From NCBI GenBank assembly GCA_018646675.1, contig JABGUH010000038.1, positions 1-64,000 of the forward strand: DNA of 64,000 nucleotides, written 5' to 3'. How positions within the stretch are numbered: the stretch's first letter is position 1; each line of letters begins with the position of its first letter. Both the position numbers and the translations under genes were made by a program. The notes beneath the pieces were generated by a model. The model searched no databases, had not been told where the DNA came from, and was given only the letters and a program-made list of their open reading frames with translations. Source of the DNA: Bdellovibrionales bacterium. GTDB taxonomy: Bacteria > Bdellovibrionota > Bacteriovoracia > Bacteriovoracales > Bacteriovoracaceae. Shown in pieces: positions 24,007 to 33,508 of the stretch.

Positions 24007-24134
24007 ACAAGAAGTTACCTGTTAAACAAACTATCCCACCCTACTATTCTAACCGAATATTGGTAAGATGATAGCTAATTTTAATAAAGAGTGATGATTC
24101 CCTGTGCTCTTTCTGACTGATTTAGTCGGAGTCT

Positions 24135-25487
24135 TTAGGTTATATTAATTTCAACCACCCTAGGGAGTAGCAGCTCCATCGGGGGTGGCTCTTTATTTCC
24201 ATCTTGGCCACCATCCGGACTTGTTGTGGTTGGACTGTCCTGATCGGAGGGATTTTTCATTTCAGGAATTTTGGGATCCTTCTTTTCAGGAGCGGGGGGA
24301 AGAGGTTTAATTGGCAGATTGATATAGGCTGTGATGGTATAGTTGGCACGTTTAAATCCACCTCGGGAGACAACCTTGAAAAGCTTTCCAGCAATACCCA
24401 ATTGGAGCCCGGCATTTGCAAACTCTTTTATTCGTTTGTTGTAATCCTCCTCTTCTAAAATGGCGAGCTGGCTTACCACTAGTTTCTTAAAATCCTGGGG
24501 TGATTTAAAGGGGTGAGGCTCCTCCTCTTCTGTTCCATCCCGAAATTCAAAAAACTCCTTGCTCTGTTCAGGGGTAATCGATGGAAAAATATTGGCCAGC
24601 TGTTTTTCAGTGATTTTATTGAGGGGAATGATAGTAACATCGTGGATGGATATTTGACCCTTAATTAGATCGAATACCTCATCACTCCATCCGGGCAACA
24701 GATGCATCTCGCTGATGGATGACATCGGAGCATGTTTGGGATAGATTCCTGCCTCTTGAAATTGACGTTCACTTTCGGGAGTCAGAGGGGAGGTAAACCG
24801 TCCCTTCTGATTGACAAAAAACTTAAGATTGTCCACCAATTGAGTCTCATCCACATCTGCGAGATAGTCAGCGGCAAGCTCACTTTGCTCCTGCTTTTCT
24901 AGTTTGCGTTTATGTAGTGCTTGAATAAATACCTCTACTAGATATTCGTGGGGAGCAGAATTTGCACTAGTTAGATCATCATTAGTGGTAGTATGACCAT
25001 CATCCTCATTTTTGTCTGTAGTGTGGGGAATACGTAGATTATTTGGGTTTAAAAAATTTGATACTGGTGAGATTGCCAGTGATATTTTACCTTGCACTAG
25101 GCTATTTTTTTCAAACTCCGCAACCGCATTTCGTTGAATAATATCACTGCGTGGAGGTAGTGTGATTGGGTAGATAAATGGCATGGTAACTACTGATTGG
25201 AGCAGATCTGGATCGATACGTTCTTTAAGGCTTTTTTGTTTTTCAATAGTATTACGTGCCTGTTGATAGAGTCGTAATTTTGCCATTGCTAACGTCAAGC
25301 CAGCTTCAGCATTTAGGCGAGCCTGGACGCGGTCTTGGCTATTTTGTACTTTTATTTTATTCAGTTTAGTTTCAAAGGTAAATTCGGCCAGTAGGTAGGT
25401 CAAAAGGGCGATGCTTCCCATCACCATTAGGATCGCAACTCCCCGGTCATTGTTGGTAAGTCTCTGATGATCAGTGTACTTAATCAT
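24135..25487 (-). CDS. gspK: Type II secretion minor pseudopilin K
   Basis: GspK caps the pseudopilus tip. The frame opens further upstream, but the good start is ATG 25487, which overlaps the GspJ stop as ATGA. The N-terminal leader runs to a Gly-Val-Ala-Ile-Leu junction (DRGVAILMVM) at about residue 16, in place of the usual Gly-Phe-Thr. The helix and a large globular domain give 450 residues. A Pro/Asp/Lys-rich low-complexity stretch lies near the C-terminus (PPAPEKKDPK). Confidence 0.8.
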   Translation of the reverse strand: MIKYTDHQRLTNNDRGVAILMVMGSIALLTYLLAEFTFETKLNKIKVQNSQDRVQARLNAEAGLTLAMAKLRLYQQARNTIEKQKSLKERIDPDLLQSVVTMPFIYPITLPPRSDIIQRNAVAEFEKNSLVQGKISLAISPVSNFLNPNNLRIPHTTDKNEDDGHTTTNDDLTSANSAPHEYLVEVFIQALHKRKLEKQEQSELAADYLADVDETQLVDNLKFFVNQKGRFTSPLTPESERQFQEAGIYPKHAPMSSISEMHLLPGWSDEVFDLIKGQISIHDVTIIPLNKITEKQLANIFPSITPEQSKEFFEFRDGTEEEEPHPFKSPQDFKKLVVSQLAILEEEDYNKRIKEFANAGLQLGIAGKLFKVVSRGGFKRANYTITAYINLPIKPLPPAPEKKDPKIPEMKNPSDQDSPTTTSPDGGQDGNKEPPPMELLLPRVVEINIT

Positions 25488-26299
25488 GGCTGACCTTTGA
25501 GCAAGGTGGTTGAGCTTTGTTGGATCTGAAGTTGGTCCGCCATCGGGTTGAAGTAGGGCCAAAGTGTTCGAAAGGTACGTGATATATTATGTTCAATCTC
25601 CCTATTGTCAATCCAGATAAGCTTGACTTTGATTAGCTTAATTAGCTCATCTGGTGCCAGATCCTTCGGTCGATCAACAAACTTCTCCTTTTTACTGCTC
25701 CAAAAAAGAAATTCCAGAGATTTAACACCTGTTAGTAGTAGGTGGGACTTTATCCCTTCCCACTCTATCTCTGGAGCGTACGGATCTTTGGGGGTAAAGG
25801 TGCGAACCAACTCTTGACCCTTACTACTATCTTTTCCGCTTTGGAGTGAGTATTTAACCCAGGCGTAGGTGGACTCTTTAGTATCTGCTCGTTTACGACG
25901 ATTTGCTGCAGTCATAAATATCAAAGTTGATTTTTCAGGAGTATCCACCTTGGGAATTGGCATGCCATTATCCGCTTGAGTTGGAAATTGGTCAGATGGG
26001 AAGTAGCGTATTTTGGTGTCCTCCAGTGGCTGTTTTTCACTTTTGGGCGGTAGCGAGATAAAATAACGAGGGGAGTGAATAAGTGAGAAATCCAGGTTAA
26101 AGCGGGAGAGTGCTCTTTCCAGTTGCAGTAGCGCTCGGTCTTCGCTGGTTACTGTCTCTTTGGAGATGGTACTGTTGTCAATAATTTGATAGACCCCGAT
26201 CATCAAAAAGGAGAGGATGGTGATAGAGATCAGAATTTCAATCAGTGTGAAACCTTGGTTAGCAGACAGTGGAAATATATTTTTTCGCCTATAATGCAA
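25484..26299 (-). CDS. gspJ: Type II secretion minor pseudopilin J
   Basis: A 271-residue pseudopilin-like protein with the leader peptide ending ANQG before FTLIEILISITIL, which a prepilin peptidase would cut. The long C-terminal globular part is typical of GspJ, one of the three minor pseudopilins (I, J, K) that nucleate the pseudopilus. It overlaps gspK by four bases and gspI by 11. No prepilin peptidase gene lies in the window, so processing uses an enzyme encoded elsewhere. Confidence 0.85.
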   Translation of the reverse strand: MHYRRKNIFPLSANQGFTLIEILISITILSFLMIGVYQIIDNSTISKETVTSEDRALLQLERALSRFNLDFSLIHSPRYFISLPPKSEKQPLEDTKIRYFPSDQFPTQADNGMPIPKVDTPEKSTLIFMTAANRRKRADTKESTYAWVKYSLQSGKDSSKGQELVRTFTPKDPYAPEIEWEGIKSHLLLTGVKSLEFLFWSSKKEKFVDRPKDLAPDELIKLIKVKLIWIDNREIEHNISRTFRTLWPYFNPMADQLQIQQSSTTLLKGQP

Positions 26300-26786
26300 T
26301 GTTCACCTTCGCCTTATAGTTGTAGAGCCAGGTAGATACGGTTAGGGGAAATCCACTGTCCTTATTGGTTACGGTTATTTTCACCTGCCAGACAAGCTCT
26401 TTCATATGAGTCTCTACCTGCTTAAAGATCATTTTACGGATAGCTTGCTGCTGGTCATTACTGCTGTAATTTTCGCCACCTCCGGTTAGGCTTGATAGAT
26501 CCGGAATGGTGAAACGTTGATACTCAATTTCATAACTATAGTTGGGGTACTCTTCGAATGTGCCTTGCTCCGGTGTTAGGGTTAGCGACTCTTTAAGCTC
26601 GGGGGGATTTATAATTAGTTGATTAATTTTCTCTTGGCAAAGGTTGCGTAACATGATCTCCTCACGCATTAGTGCCGAGTCAGAAAGATTGTACCCTTCG
26701 GAAGTAATATATACGGTAATAAAAAATGAGAAAATCGACAGTGCGATCATCACTTCCAGCAAAGAGAAGCCACGGTGCTTCCTCAT
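26289..26786 (-). CDS. gspI: Type II secretion minor pseudopilin I
   Basis: The frame opens at 26804, but ATG 26786 has a GGAGGGAG site, starts the short leader MRKHRG before FSLLEVMIALSIF, and overlaps the GspH stop as ATGA. The 165-residue mature form fits GspI, the minor pseudopilin that builds the tip with J and K. The hydrophobic helix and the following globular domain are as expected. Confidence 0.82.
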   Translation of the reverse strand: MRKHRGFSLLEVMIALSIFSFFITVYITSEGYNLSDSALMREEIMLRNLCQEKINQLIINPPELKESLTLTPEQGTFEEYPNYSYEIEYQRFTIPDLSSLTGGGENYSSNDQQQAIRKMIFKQVETHMKELVWQVKITVTNKDSGFPLTVSTWLYNYKAKVNIAL

Positions 26787-27490
26787 ACTCCCTCCTGCAG
26801 CCACTGTGTGAAGATGGAGGTGGCTTGATCTAGTTGGATCTCCGGTAGAGATTGAGTAGTACCCTCAGTGGAGAGAGGAAGATATTTACGCTCCAAATTC
26901 ATAGTAAAAGGGTCAATCGATAGGGAGATTAGCTCCTCTTCACTTCCTAGAATAATAATGGCGGCATCCTTCTCACCGGTAGGATAGATGTAGATAGATG
27001 TTTGGATATCGTTAATCATGGTGTCATCTGATCCATTTCCGACGGCGACAATTTGAATGTCATCAGGCAGTTGATGGGCCTGTTCTTGGAACTCTCTAAC
27101 CGGATTAAACTGTTTGTTTAGTATCTCCTGCTTCTGTTTAAACTCATCATGGGCCGCGAGGGAGCTGTTGTGGGGGGGAGGGGAGATATCAGACGGTAGT
27201 AGAAATGAGCTATCGGGCCCTACCTCTACTCGGTACTCTTGGGGGCTTCTGTCCAGATAGAAATGAATTCGGACGATACTGTTTTTAAGTGCTGCTTCAT
27301 CTACCGCAAAACGGATGGCACTCTCTAGATTATTTACTACTTTATTCATCTCGCGGCGAAAGTTATTGTTGTCCATGCTAACTAGTCCAAAGATCATGGA
27401 TAACAAAAAGAGGGCCACGAGGACTTCGATTAGGGAGAAGCCGTCATTTTGTCTGGGATGTTTACTTCTTTTTGAAAGAGATATCCTCAT
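26783..27490 (-). CDS. gspH: Type II secretion pseudopilin H
   Basis: A 235-residue pseudopilin with a class III leader ending NDG before FSLIEVLVALFLLS. ATG 27490 is chosen because GGGGGAG sits nine bases ahead; ATGs at 27499 and 27517 are possible. The size, larger than classical GspH, and its position between gspG and gspI support the identity. The C-terminal globular part has no separate family hit that I can see. Confidence 0.78.
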   Translation of the reverse strand: MRISLSKRSKHPRQNDGFSLIEVLVALFLLSMIFGLVSMDNNNFRREMNKVVNNLESAIRFAVDEAALKNSIVRIHFYLDRSPQEYRVEVGPDSSFLLPSDISPPPHNSSLAAHDEFKQKQEILNKQFNPVREFQEQAHQLPDDIQIVAVGNGSDDTMINDIQTSIYIYPTGEKDAAIIILGSEEELISLSIDPFTMNLERKYLPLSTEGTTQSLPEIQLDQATSIFTQWLQEGV

Positions 27491-27929
27491 CCTGTCCATC
27501 TCCCCCTTCCTCTCCATCTCTTCCGTAGGAGGCTATATTGAATGTTTTGCCATCAGACTCGTAGACAAAATCGTTATCCCAGGGATCGGTGGGGAGCTGG
27601 TCACCATCAATGTAACCGTTAGGAGCATAGCGCTTACACTCCCGACCACCAGATGGTTTGGTAATCAGTGCATCTAACCCCTGATCAGTAGTGGGATAGA
27701 AGTTACAGTGGCGACGAAACTCCTTAAGACGTCCGGCCAGATTTTGCATCTGGATCTTGGTAGAGGATCTCTGTCCCTCATATAGGCTATCAAATATTTT
27801 GCCCGCAACAAATGTACCTGCAAGGGCCAGGAGGGTTAGTGCCACCAGAATCTCAATTAGAGAGAATCCCGCACCACTTTTGACAAACTTGGTAAAATCT
27901 TTTGAACAGTTCTTTAATAAGGTAAACAT
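27462..27929 (-). CDS. gspG: Type II secretion major pseudopilin G
   Basis: The 155-residue major pseudopilin. ATG 27929 follows an AAGGAGT site; the frame also opens at 27956. The leader ends KSGAG before FSLIEILVALTLLALAG, the class III cleavage site. The C-terminal region holds the GspG signatures YPTTDQGLDAL and DPWDNDFVY, the calcium-binding neighbourhood, and an acidic EEGGDGQDED end. This is the piston subunit of the secretion machine. Confidence 0.9.
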   Translation of the reverse strand: MFTLLKNCSKDFTKFVKSGAGFSLIEILVALTLLALAGTFVAGKIFDSLYEGQRSSTKIQMQNLAGRLKEFRRHCNFYPTTDQGLDALITKPSGGRECKRYAPNGYIDGDQLPTDPWDNDFVYESDGKTFNIASYGRDGEEGGDGQDEDISFKKK

Positions 27930-27956
27930 CAAATTACTCCTTATGAGTACGATCAA

Positions 27957-29168
27957 TTATTGAATTGTATTCAGGCTCATCATGGGAACCACCACCGAAA
28001 ATACAATAAATGCCACGGCGAGGCCCATACCAACCATCATTATAGGTTCTAAAACAGAGGTTAGTCCACTTAGCTTGGAGTTTACTTGGTCCTCGTAGTT
28101 TTCTGCTACGATCTGCAGCATCGGTTCTAGCTCTCCAGATCTCTCCCCCAAGGATATCATATGGGTGACCATTGAGGGGAAGATCTCGCTTTTAATTAGC
28201 GGTGGTGTCATTGATGCACCCTCTGATACGTGATCTTTGGCTTCAGAGATTGCTTGTTGCATATGGACGTTGGAGACTAGATTCATCACTATTTTGAGTG
28301 ATGTTAGAATGGGGACACTGGAGTTTAGCAGTGTTGCCAAAGTTGAGCAAAAACGGCTGACATTAACCATCATTACCAACTCACCGATGATTGGTAGATT
28401 GAGCAGTAGACGATCCCAGCGGGCCCGTCCACCAGTGGTTTGAATATATTTTTTAAACAGAAAATAGAGCACAAAGGTAGTGACAATAATTGCCCACCAG
28501 TAGGACTGGAGAAAGTTGGAGATCCAGATGCAGATCTGGGTTTGTAGTGGTAGCTCTCTTTTCATCGAGATAAAGATTTTAGTGATTTTGGGGATAACAA
28601 AGATAAAGATGATGCCAATCATCAAACTACCAAAGATAATCATAATTAGAGGATAGATCATTGATCCTCGAATCTTATTTTTAAGGCGAACTTGACCCTC
28701 GGTAAAATCTGCAAGCCTGAGCAGTACAATCTCCAAGGTGCCAGATGACTCTCCCGCCCCGACCATATTGACGTAGACATTGGAAAATATCTGAGGATAG
28801 TCGGCCAAAGCCTTGGCCAGGCTGCTCCCCTCATTAACCTTTTGACGAATATCGGAGAGGACAATTCGCATCTGGGGATTATCTGATTGATCAATCAGTG
28901 CCTTAAGGGCATCAACGATCTGTATCTTGGCCTTGATTAAAGTAGAGAGCTGGCGAGTCATTAGTGCCAGATCTGTTACTTTGATGGATTTATTAAAATT
29001 GATCGTATGTTGCTTTTTAAGAGCATCAGTTTTTTGCTCTTCGATCTGGATAAGCATGACGCCCATTGAGCGAATTTTCTGCTTCGCCTGGGCCATCGTC
29101 TCCACGTTGATAGTGGATTTGATCTCCTTGCCGCTGCTGTTAATTCCTTTATAGCTGTAGATTGCCAT
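27957..29168 (-). CDS. gspF: Type II secretion inner-membrane platform protein F
   Basis: A 403-residue polytopic protein with two homologous cytoplasmic helical domains, each with the LTRQLSTLI/CSTLATLLNS family pattern, and three hydrophobic membrane segments (about 170-195, 220-240 and 370-395). GspF is the core platform protein on which pseudopilus assembly runs, and it contacts GspE. It begins MAIYSYKGINSSGKE, as does the family in general. It is 17 bases after gspE. Confidence 0.92.
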   Translation of the reverse strand: MAIYSYKGINSSGKEIKSTINVETMAQAKQKIRSMGVMLIQIEEQKTDALKKQHTINFNKSIKVTDLALMTRQLSTLIKAKIQIVDALKALIDQSDNPQMRIVLSDIRQKVNEGSSLAKALADYPQIFSNVYVNMVGAGESSGTLEIVLLRLADFTEGQVRLKNKIRGSMIYPLIMIIFGSLMIGIIFIFVIPKITKIFISMKRELPLQTQICIWISNFLQSYWWAIIVTTFVLYFLFKKYIQTTGGRARWDRLLLNLPIIGELVMMVNVSRFCSTLATLLNSSVPILTSLKIVMNLVSNVHMQQAISEAKDHVSEGASMTPPLIKSEIFPSMVTHMISLGERSGELEPMLQIVAENYEDQVNSKLSGLTSVLEPIMMVGMGLAVAFIVFSVVVPMMSLNTIQ

Positions 29169-29185
29169 ATACTACGTTACTCTAA

Positions 29186-30943
29186 TTATAGATTGTCAGA
29201 AGGTCGTGAGGTCAAAGAAAAATCTTCTGCTTCATTCTCCTCCGCATTAACTACACGAATTACCTCTTCAATTGAGGTAATACCATTGAAAACTTTCTCA
29301 ATTGCACTATTACGCAAAGTTTGCATCCCCTCACGTACTGCCACTTTACGTAACGAGTTGGCATCTTTCTTCTGCAGGATTAGTGCACGGATATCATCAG
29401 AGATCAACATTATTTCATTAACTGTTGTTCGATTGTTATAACCTCGGTAATTGCATTTAGGACAACCTTCGGGGTTGAAGATAGTGGCACCTTTGGGAAT
29501 AGCAGAGACTCTCAAAAGACCTAAATCAGAAGGAGTAACCTGATGAGATTTTTTACAATCGGGACAAAGGGTTCTGATCAAGCGTTGAGCTACTACTGCA
29601 ATTAGGGAGGAGGAGATCAGAAACGGTTGAACTCCCATATCGATTAGTCTGGTGGGAGCTGATGGGGCATCATTAGTGTGGAGGGTAGAGAGTACAAAGT
29701 GGCCAGTAAGTGATGACTCGATTGCCATCTCGGCCGTCTCTCGATCTCTGGTCTCTCCCACCATTATAATGTCTGGGTCTTGACGTACAATAGAGCGTAG
29801 TGCGGATGCAAAGTTCAAGCCGATCTTATGGTTGACCTGAATCTGTGAGATACCTGGAACCTCATACTCCACTGGATCTTCGACTGTAATAATCATTTTA
29901 TCCGGTTGGTTAATGCGGTCTAACAGAGCAAAGAGGGTAGTGGTCTTACCGGAGCCGGTTGGGCCGGTGACGTAGACTACCCCATGCTTGCGTTCACAAA
30001 GCTCTTTAAGACTCTCCAAGTTGGCACCAGAAAAGCCCAAGCTCTCTAATCCTTTAACGGTGCTCGACTTTTCCAAAATACGCATACTAATCCGCTCACC
30101 ATTTTGAATGGGAACAGTGTTAAGTCTAATATCGATATCCTTACCCGCAATCTTAATTTTTATCCGGCCATCCTGGGAGAGACGTTTCTCTGCGATGTCC
30201 AATTTGGCCATAACCTTGATCCGGGAGCTAACTGCCGCATGAGTCTTGAGGGGTTGATGAAGAATATCAGTCATGACTCCATCAATTCGGAAGCGGTAAA
30301 CGATCTCTTTCTCGTAGGGTTCAATATGGATATCAGAAGCCTTCTCTTTAACTGCCCGGAAGATGATTGAGTTAACAAAACGAATTACCGGTGCCTCATC
30401 TGCTCCAGCATCCAAAATATCAATTGGGCCATCTAGATCCAGATTTTCATCAAACTCATCTTCTAAGGTGTCTACTAGGTGGCGGTTTGCCTTCTCATAG
30501 ACTCGGTTAATGGCGTCATGAATCTTTAGCGGGGAGGTAACTAGAATCTCTACCTGCTTATTAAAGATCTCATGGATGTCATTGATTGCTTCATTATTGA
30601 ATGGAGTTGTTAATAGAATAGAGATGGAGTGATCAGTCTCTAGAAAGGGGAGTACCTCCCTGTTCTTTGCATAGTTGATAGAGATATTACCAGTTAAATT
30701 GGGATCGATCTCTTCAACATTGATCTCACTGATATAAGGAATCATGATCTGACTACAGATTACTTTGATAATATCATGGGGATGGATATAGTTTTTTTTG
30801 ATCAGTATCTCTCCGATCAACATACCTGATTCACTTTGTAGCTCTAGAGCCTCTTGAAGTTGCTCGTGAGTGAGGGTGGTATGCTCCAGCAGGAGCTCCC
30901 CAATCATTTTTTTATCTTGTTCAAGTTCCAAGCTATTTTCCAT
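29186..30943 (-). CDS. gspE: Type II secretion ATPase E
   Basis: A 585-residue cytoplasmic hexameric ATPase that powers pseudopilus assembly. The Walker A box GPTGSGKTTTL (about 325-335), the Asp and Walker B region (ITVEDPVEYEVPG), the His-box segment and the C-terminal tetracysteine zinc site (CPDC and CPKC) are all present. A GspE_N-type domain precedes them. Immediate spacing to gspD (3 bases) and gspF (17 bases) supports one operon. Confidence 0.95.
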   Translation of the reverse strand: MENSLELEQDKKMIGELLLEHTTLTHEQLQEALELQSESGMLIGEILIKKNYIHPHDIIKVICSQIMIPYISEINVEEIDPNLTGNISINYAKNREVLPFLETDHSISILLTTPFNNEAINDIHEIFNKQVEILVTSPLKIHDAINRVYEKANRHLVDTLEDEFDENLDLDGPIDILDAGADEAPVIRFVNSIIFRAVKEKASDIHIEPYEKEIVYRFRIDGVMTDILHQPLKTHAAVSSRIKVMAKLDIAEKRLSQDGRIKIKIAGKDIDIRLNTVPIQNGERISMRILEKSSTVKGLESLGFSGANLESLKELCERKHGVVYVTGPTGSGKTTTLFALLDRINQPDKMIITVEDPVEYEVPGISQIQVNHKIGLNFASALRSIVRQDPDIIMVGETRDRETAEMAIESSLTGHFVLSTLHTNDAPSAPTRLIDMGVQPFLISSSLIAVVAQRLIRTLCPDCKKSHQVTPSDLGLLRVSAIPKGATIFNPEGCPKCNYRGYNNRTTVNEIMLISDDIRALILQKKDANSLRKVAVREGMQTLRNSAIEKVFNGITSIEEVIRVVNAEENEAEDFSLTSRPSDNL

Positions 30944-30946
30944 CTG

Positions 30947-33427
30947 TTAGATACCAGTGCTATTTTCAACATCACTCTTATGTTCTTCTGCCTTCTGCTT
31001 GATTGCCTGATAATCAGGAGTCTCTATATTATTATCCATATCTGCTGCGTCCGGAGCTAGCTCCTCTTGTTGTTCGTCCTCACCACCTTTAATTCCGGGT
31101 CGTAGATTCTCTTCGGAGAAGCGTTTTGCCTTTTTCATATCATATAATGGTGCTTTAGCTTGTTGAGTAGCCTTGCGGTATAGTCCCTTGGCCGTATGTT
31201 TGAATGGAGTATTATCAGCAAAAACCTTCTTTAAGTGGCTGGCCCGTCGGCTCAAGAGATCTTTAACGGTCTCCGCAGTATTCTCTTGATAGGGGGCCAT
31301 GATTTTAGGAGTTAGAAAAAAGAGTAAATTTACTTTTTCTGTGACGGTAACTGAATTTTTAAATAGCCAGCCTAGCACCGGGATATCGCCCAGTAGAGGC
31401 ACTTTGGCTTCGGTGTGAGTCTCTTTATCTCGCATCAGACCGCCCATGGCAATAGTATCACGATCTCTGACTACGACGGTGGTAATAGTGCTACGGGTTG
31501 TGGTTCCGACACCTTCTGTTGTGTTGATTTTACGTGAGGAGAAATCATCAATTTTCTGGTCAATTTTAAGTTTAACAAAGCGGGTCACTTTGTTGATCTG
31601 CGGAGTAATTTTAAAGGTCAGAGCAACTTTCTGCTCTTTAATCGAGACTGTGGAGCTGCCGTTAGAGGCATTGGTTCGCTCTGGGGTCGGAACAGTCTCT
31701 CCTACTTCAAATACTGCTTCAGTATTGTCTAGTGCCATAACTTTTGGTGCGGCAAGGACATTGGTATTGCTGTCAGTGGCAACCGCTGTAATTAAGCCGT
31801 TAACACTATTAACTTGAACGGTCTGACCATTTCCAGTGGGGAGTGTAATCGTCTTGCCGGCCCCGGCCCCAATAAATAGATTGCCTAGGCTGGTATAGTT
31901 ATTAGAAAAAAGGTTCATTAGTCCGGCAGTATTACCAAAACCGGCGCGACTGGCACCACCTGAGCCATAGGCACCGATAATACTTACTCCCAGGCCCTTC
32001 TCTTTCTTAACTAGGGTCTCCATAATCAACCCTTCAACGTAGACTTGATCTCTAGCAATATCTAATTTTTTAATCACCTCTTTAATCGTGAGGTAGTCGG
32101 TAGGGGAGGCGGTGACTACGATAGCGTTATTATCTTTATCGGCGGTAACTTTGACCTGACCATTAAAAAGCTGATTACCACTTGAGGTACTGGCCCTACG
32201 GCGCAAGCGGGATGTCCGTTTGCTACTGCTACTACCGCTGCCAGAGACAAGAGATGAGAGAGTCTTGGATAGCGTCTCGGCGTTACCATGGTTTAAGTAG
32301 TAGACATGAATCCGATTACTACTTGAGGCAACGAGTTTAACATCTAGCTTGTTGATTAATTCGCGTAACTGTTTAGCTCCGTCAGCATTGGTCATGGCGA
32401 TGATGGAGTTGGTGCGGGGTTCCGCAATGATTTTCATACTGCTATTTTTGCTTTTGCTGGAGCGGCGACTGGTTTTACCACTTTTTGCATTTAGAATCTT
32501 ATCTAGCAGAGTTGCAATCTCCTGAGCTGAAGAGTATTTGACCTTGATTATCTGTAGGCTCTCTTCGTGACCTGGAACATCTAGAAAATCAATCAGCCGT
32601 ACCAGACGATTAATATTTGATCCGGTGTCTTGGACAATTACAGTGTTGGTCTGTTTAATATCTATGATCCGACCATAACGCGATAAAAATGGGCGAAAAC
32701 TACGGCTAATTTCTGAGCTGTTAATATTCTTTAATGGTAGAATACGCATGACATAATTTTCAGTATTAGGAGTATAGGTTCCAGTATAGATTTTTGTAGG
32801 GGTATAGCGAATATCTCTTGATTTGACGATTTTATAGAATGATCCACTCTTCACTAATGTGTATCCATTTAGATTTAAAGCAGTTAAGTACGCTTTCCAA
32901 GCATCTCCAACGGTGATGGGAGTAGGTGCTAGGATGGTTATTTTTCCTTTCAGGTCTTTATCTAAAATTAGGTTGATCCCCACCAACTTTTGCATATGCT
33001 TGGTGATCTCAATTAATGAAGTATTGTTAAACTCAAAATTAGTAACAACTTCAGGGCCAAAGGCAGTTTCAGGGTTTAGATTGACAAATTTCTTTTCCTC
33101 TTTGCCCTTTTTTATATTGGCAATGCCGGTACTATTACGGCCAAACAGGTTTTCCGTTTTTTTAGGAGGAGTAATCATCTGTTTGCGTGATCTCTCTTTC
33201 TTCTTTTTCAGATTGGCATTTTTTTTGGCGGTAAAGCGATCCTTTAAGGAGTTACCTCGAGAGGGTGAATCCGTTGGAAGTAGATCCTTATTCCCCGTGC
33301 TGGGCAGATCCTTTTTAGTATTAGGGGCAAACTGAGTTTTGGAGCGGTATTTTTTGAACTGTCCCCATGAGGTAATCGGAGTGGTTAAAAGTAGAGTGAT
33401 TAGTAGCAATAGAGCAGTTTTCATCAT
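30947..33427 (-). CDS. gspD: Type II secretion secretin D
   Basis: The outer-membrane gate, 826 residues. A signal peptide of about 22 residues precedes a basic linker (30-100). The N0-N3 repeats follow from about 130 to 480 (the first around FEFNNTSLIEITKHM), with Ser/Lys-rich insertions in two of the N domains. The secretin core has the GDIPVLGWLF and NLLFFLTPKIM signatures. An extra C-terminal tail of about 110 Lys/Glu-rich residues extends beyond the secretin and may bind a pilotin. ATG 33427 or 33424 can start it. Confidence 0.93.
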   Translation of the reverse strand: MMKTALLLLITLLLTTPITSWGQFKKYRSKTQFAPNTKKDLPSTGNKDLLPTDSPSRGNSLKDRFTAKKNANLKKKKERSRKQMITPPKKTENLFGRNSTGIANIKKGKEEKKFVNLNPETAFGPEVVTNFEFNNTSLIEITKHMQKLVGINLILDKDLKGKITILAPTPITVGDAWKAYLTALNLNGYTLVKSGSFYKIVKSRDIRYTPTKIYTGTYTPNTENYVMRILPLKNINSSEISRSFRPFLSRYGRIIDIKQTNTVIVQDTGSNINRLVRLIDFLDVPGHEESLQIIKVKYSSAQEIATLLDKILNAKSGKTSRRSSKSKNSSMKIIAEPRTNSIIAMTNADGAKQLRELINKLDVKLVASSSNRIHVYYLNHGNAETLSKTLSSLVSGSGSSSSKRTSRLRRRASTSSGNQLFNGQVKVTADKDNNAIVVTASPTDYLTIKEVIKKLDIARDQVYVEGLIMETLVKKEKGLGVSIIGAYGSGGASRAGFGNTAGLMNLFSNNYTSLGNLFIGAGAGKTITLPTGNGQTVQVNSVNGLITAVATDSNTNVLAAPKVMALDNTEAVFEVGETVPTPERTNASNGSSTVSIKEQKVALTFKITPQINKVTRFVKLKIDQKIDDFSSRKINTTEGVGTTTRSTITTVVVRDRDTIAMGGLMRDKETHTEAKVPLLGDIPVLGWLFKNSVTVTEKVNLLFFLTPKIMAPYQENTAETVKDLLSRRASHLKKVFADNTPFKHTAKGLYRKATQQAKAPLYDMKKAKRFSEENLRPGIKGGEDEQQEELAPDAADMDNNIETPDYQAIKQKAEEHKSDVENSTGI

Positions 33428-33508
33428 CTTTCCATCCTAAAATATCTTGGTCCACTCATTGGACCTTTGCGATATCTGAACCTTTGCCCGCTATTCGGGG
33501 CAGATCTT

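Noticed and set aside
32859-33335. 158-codon plus-strand frame inside gspD
   Set aside because: Antisense to a firmly identified secretin gene, with no promoter or ribosome site.
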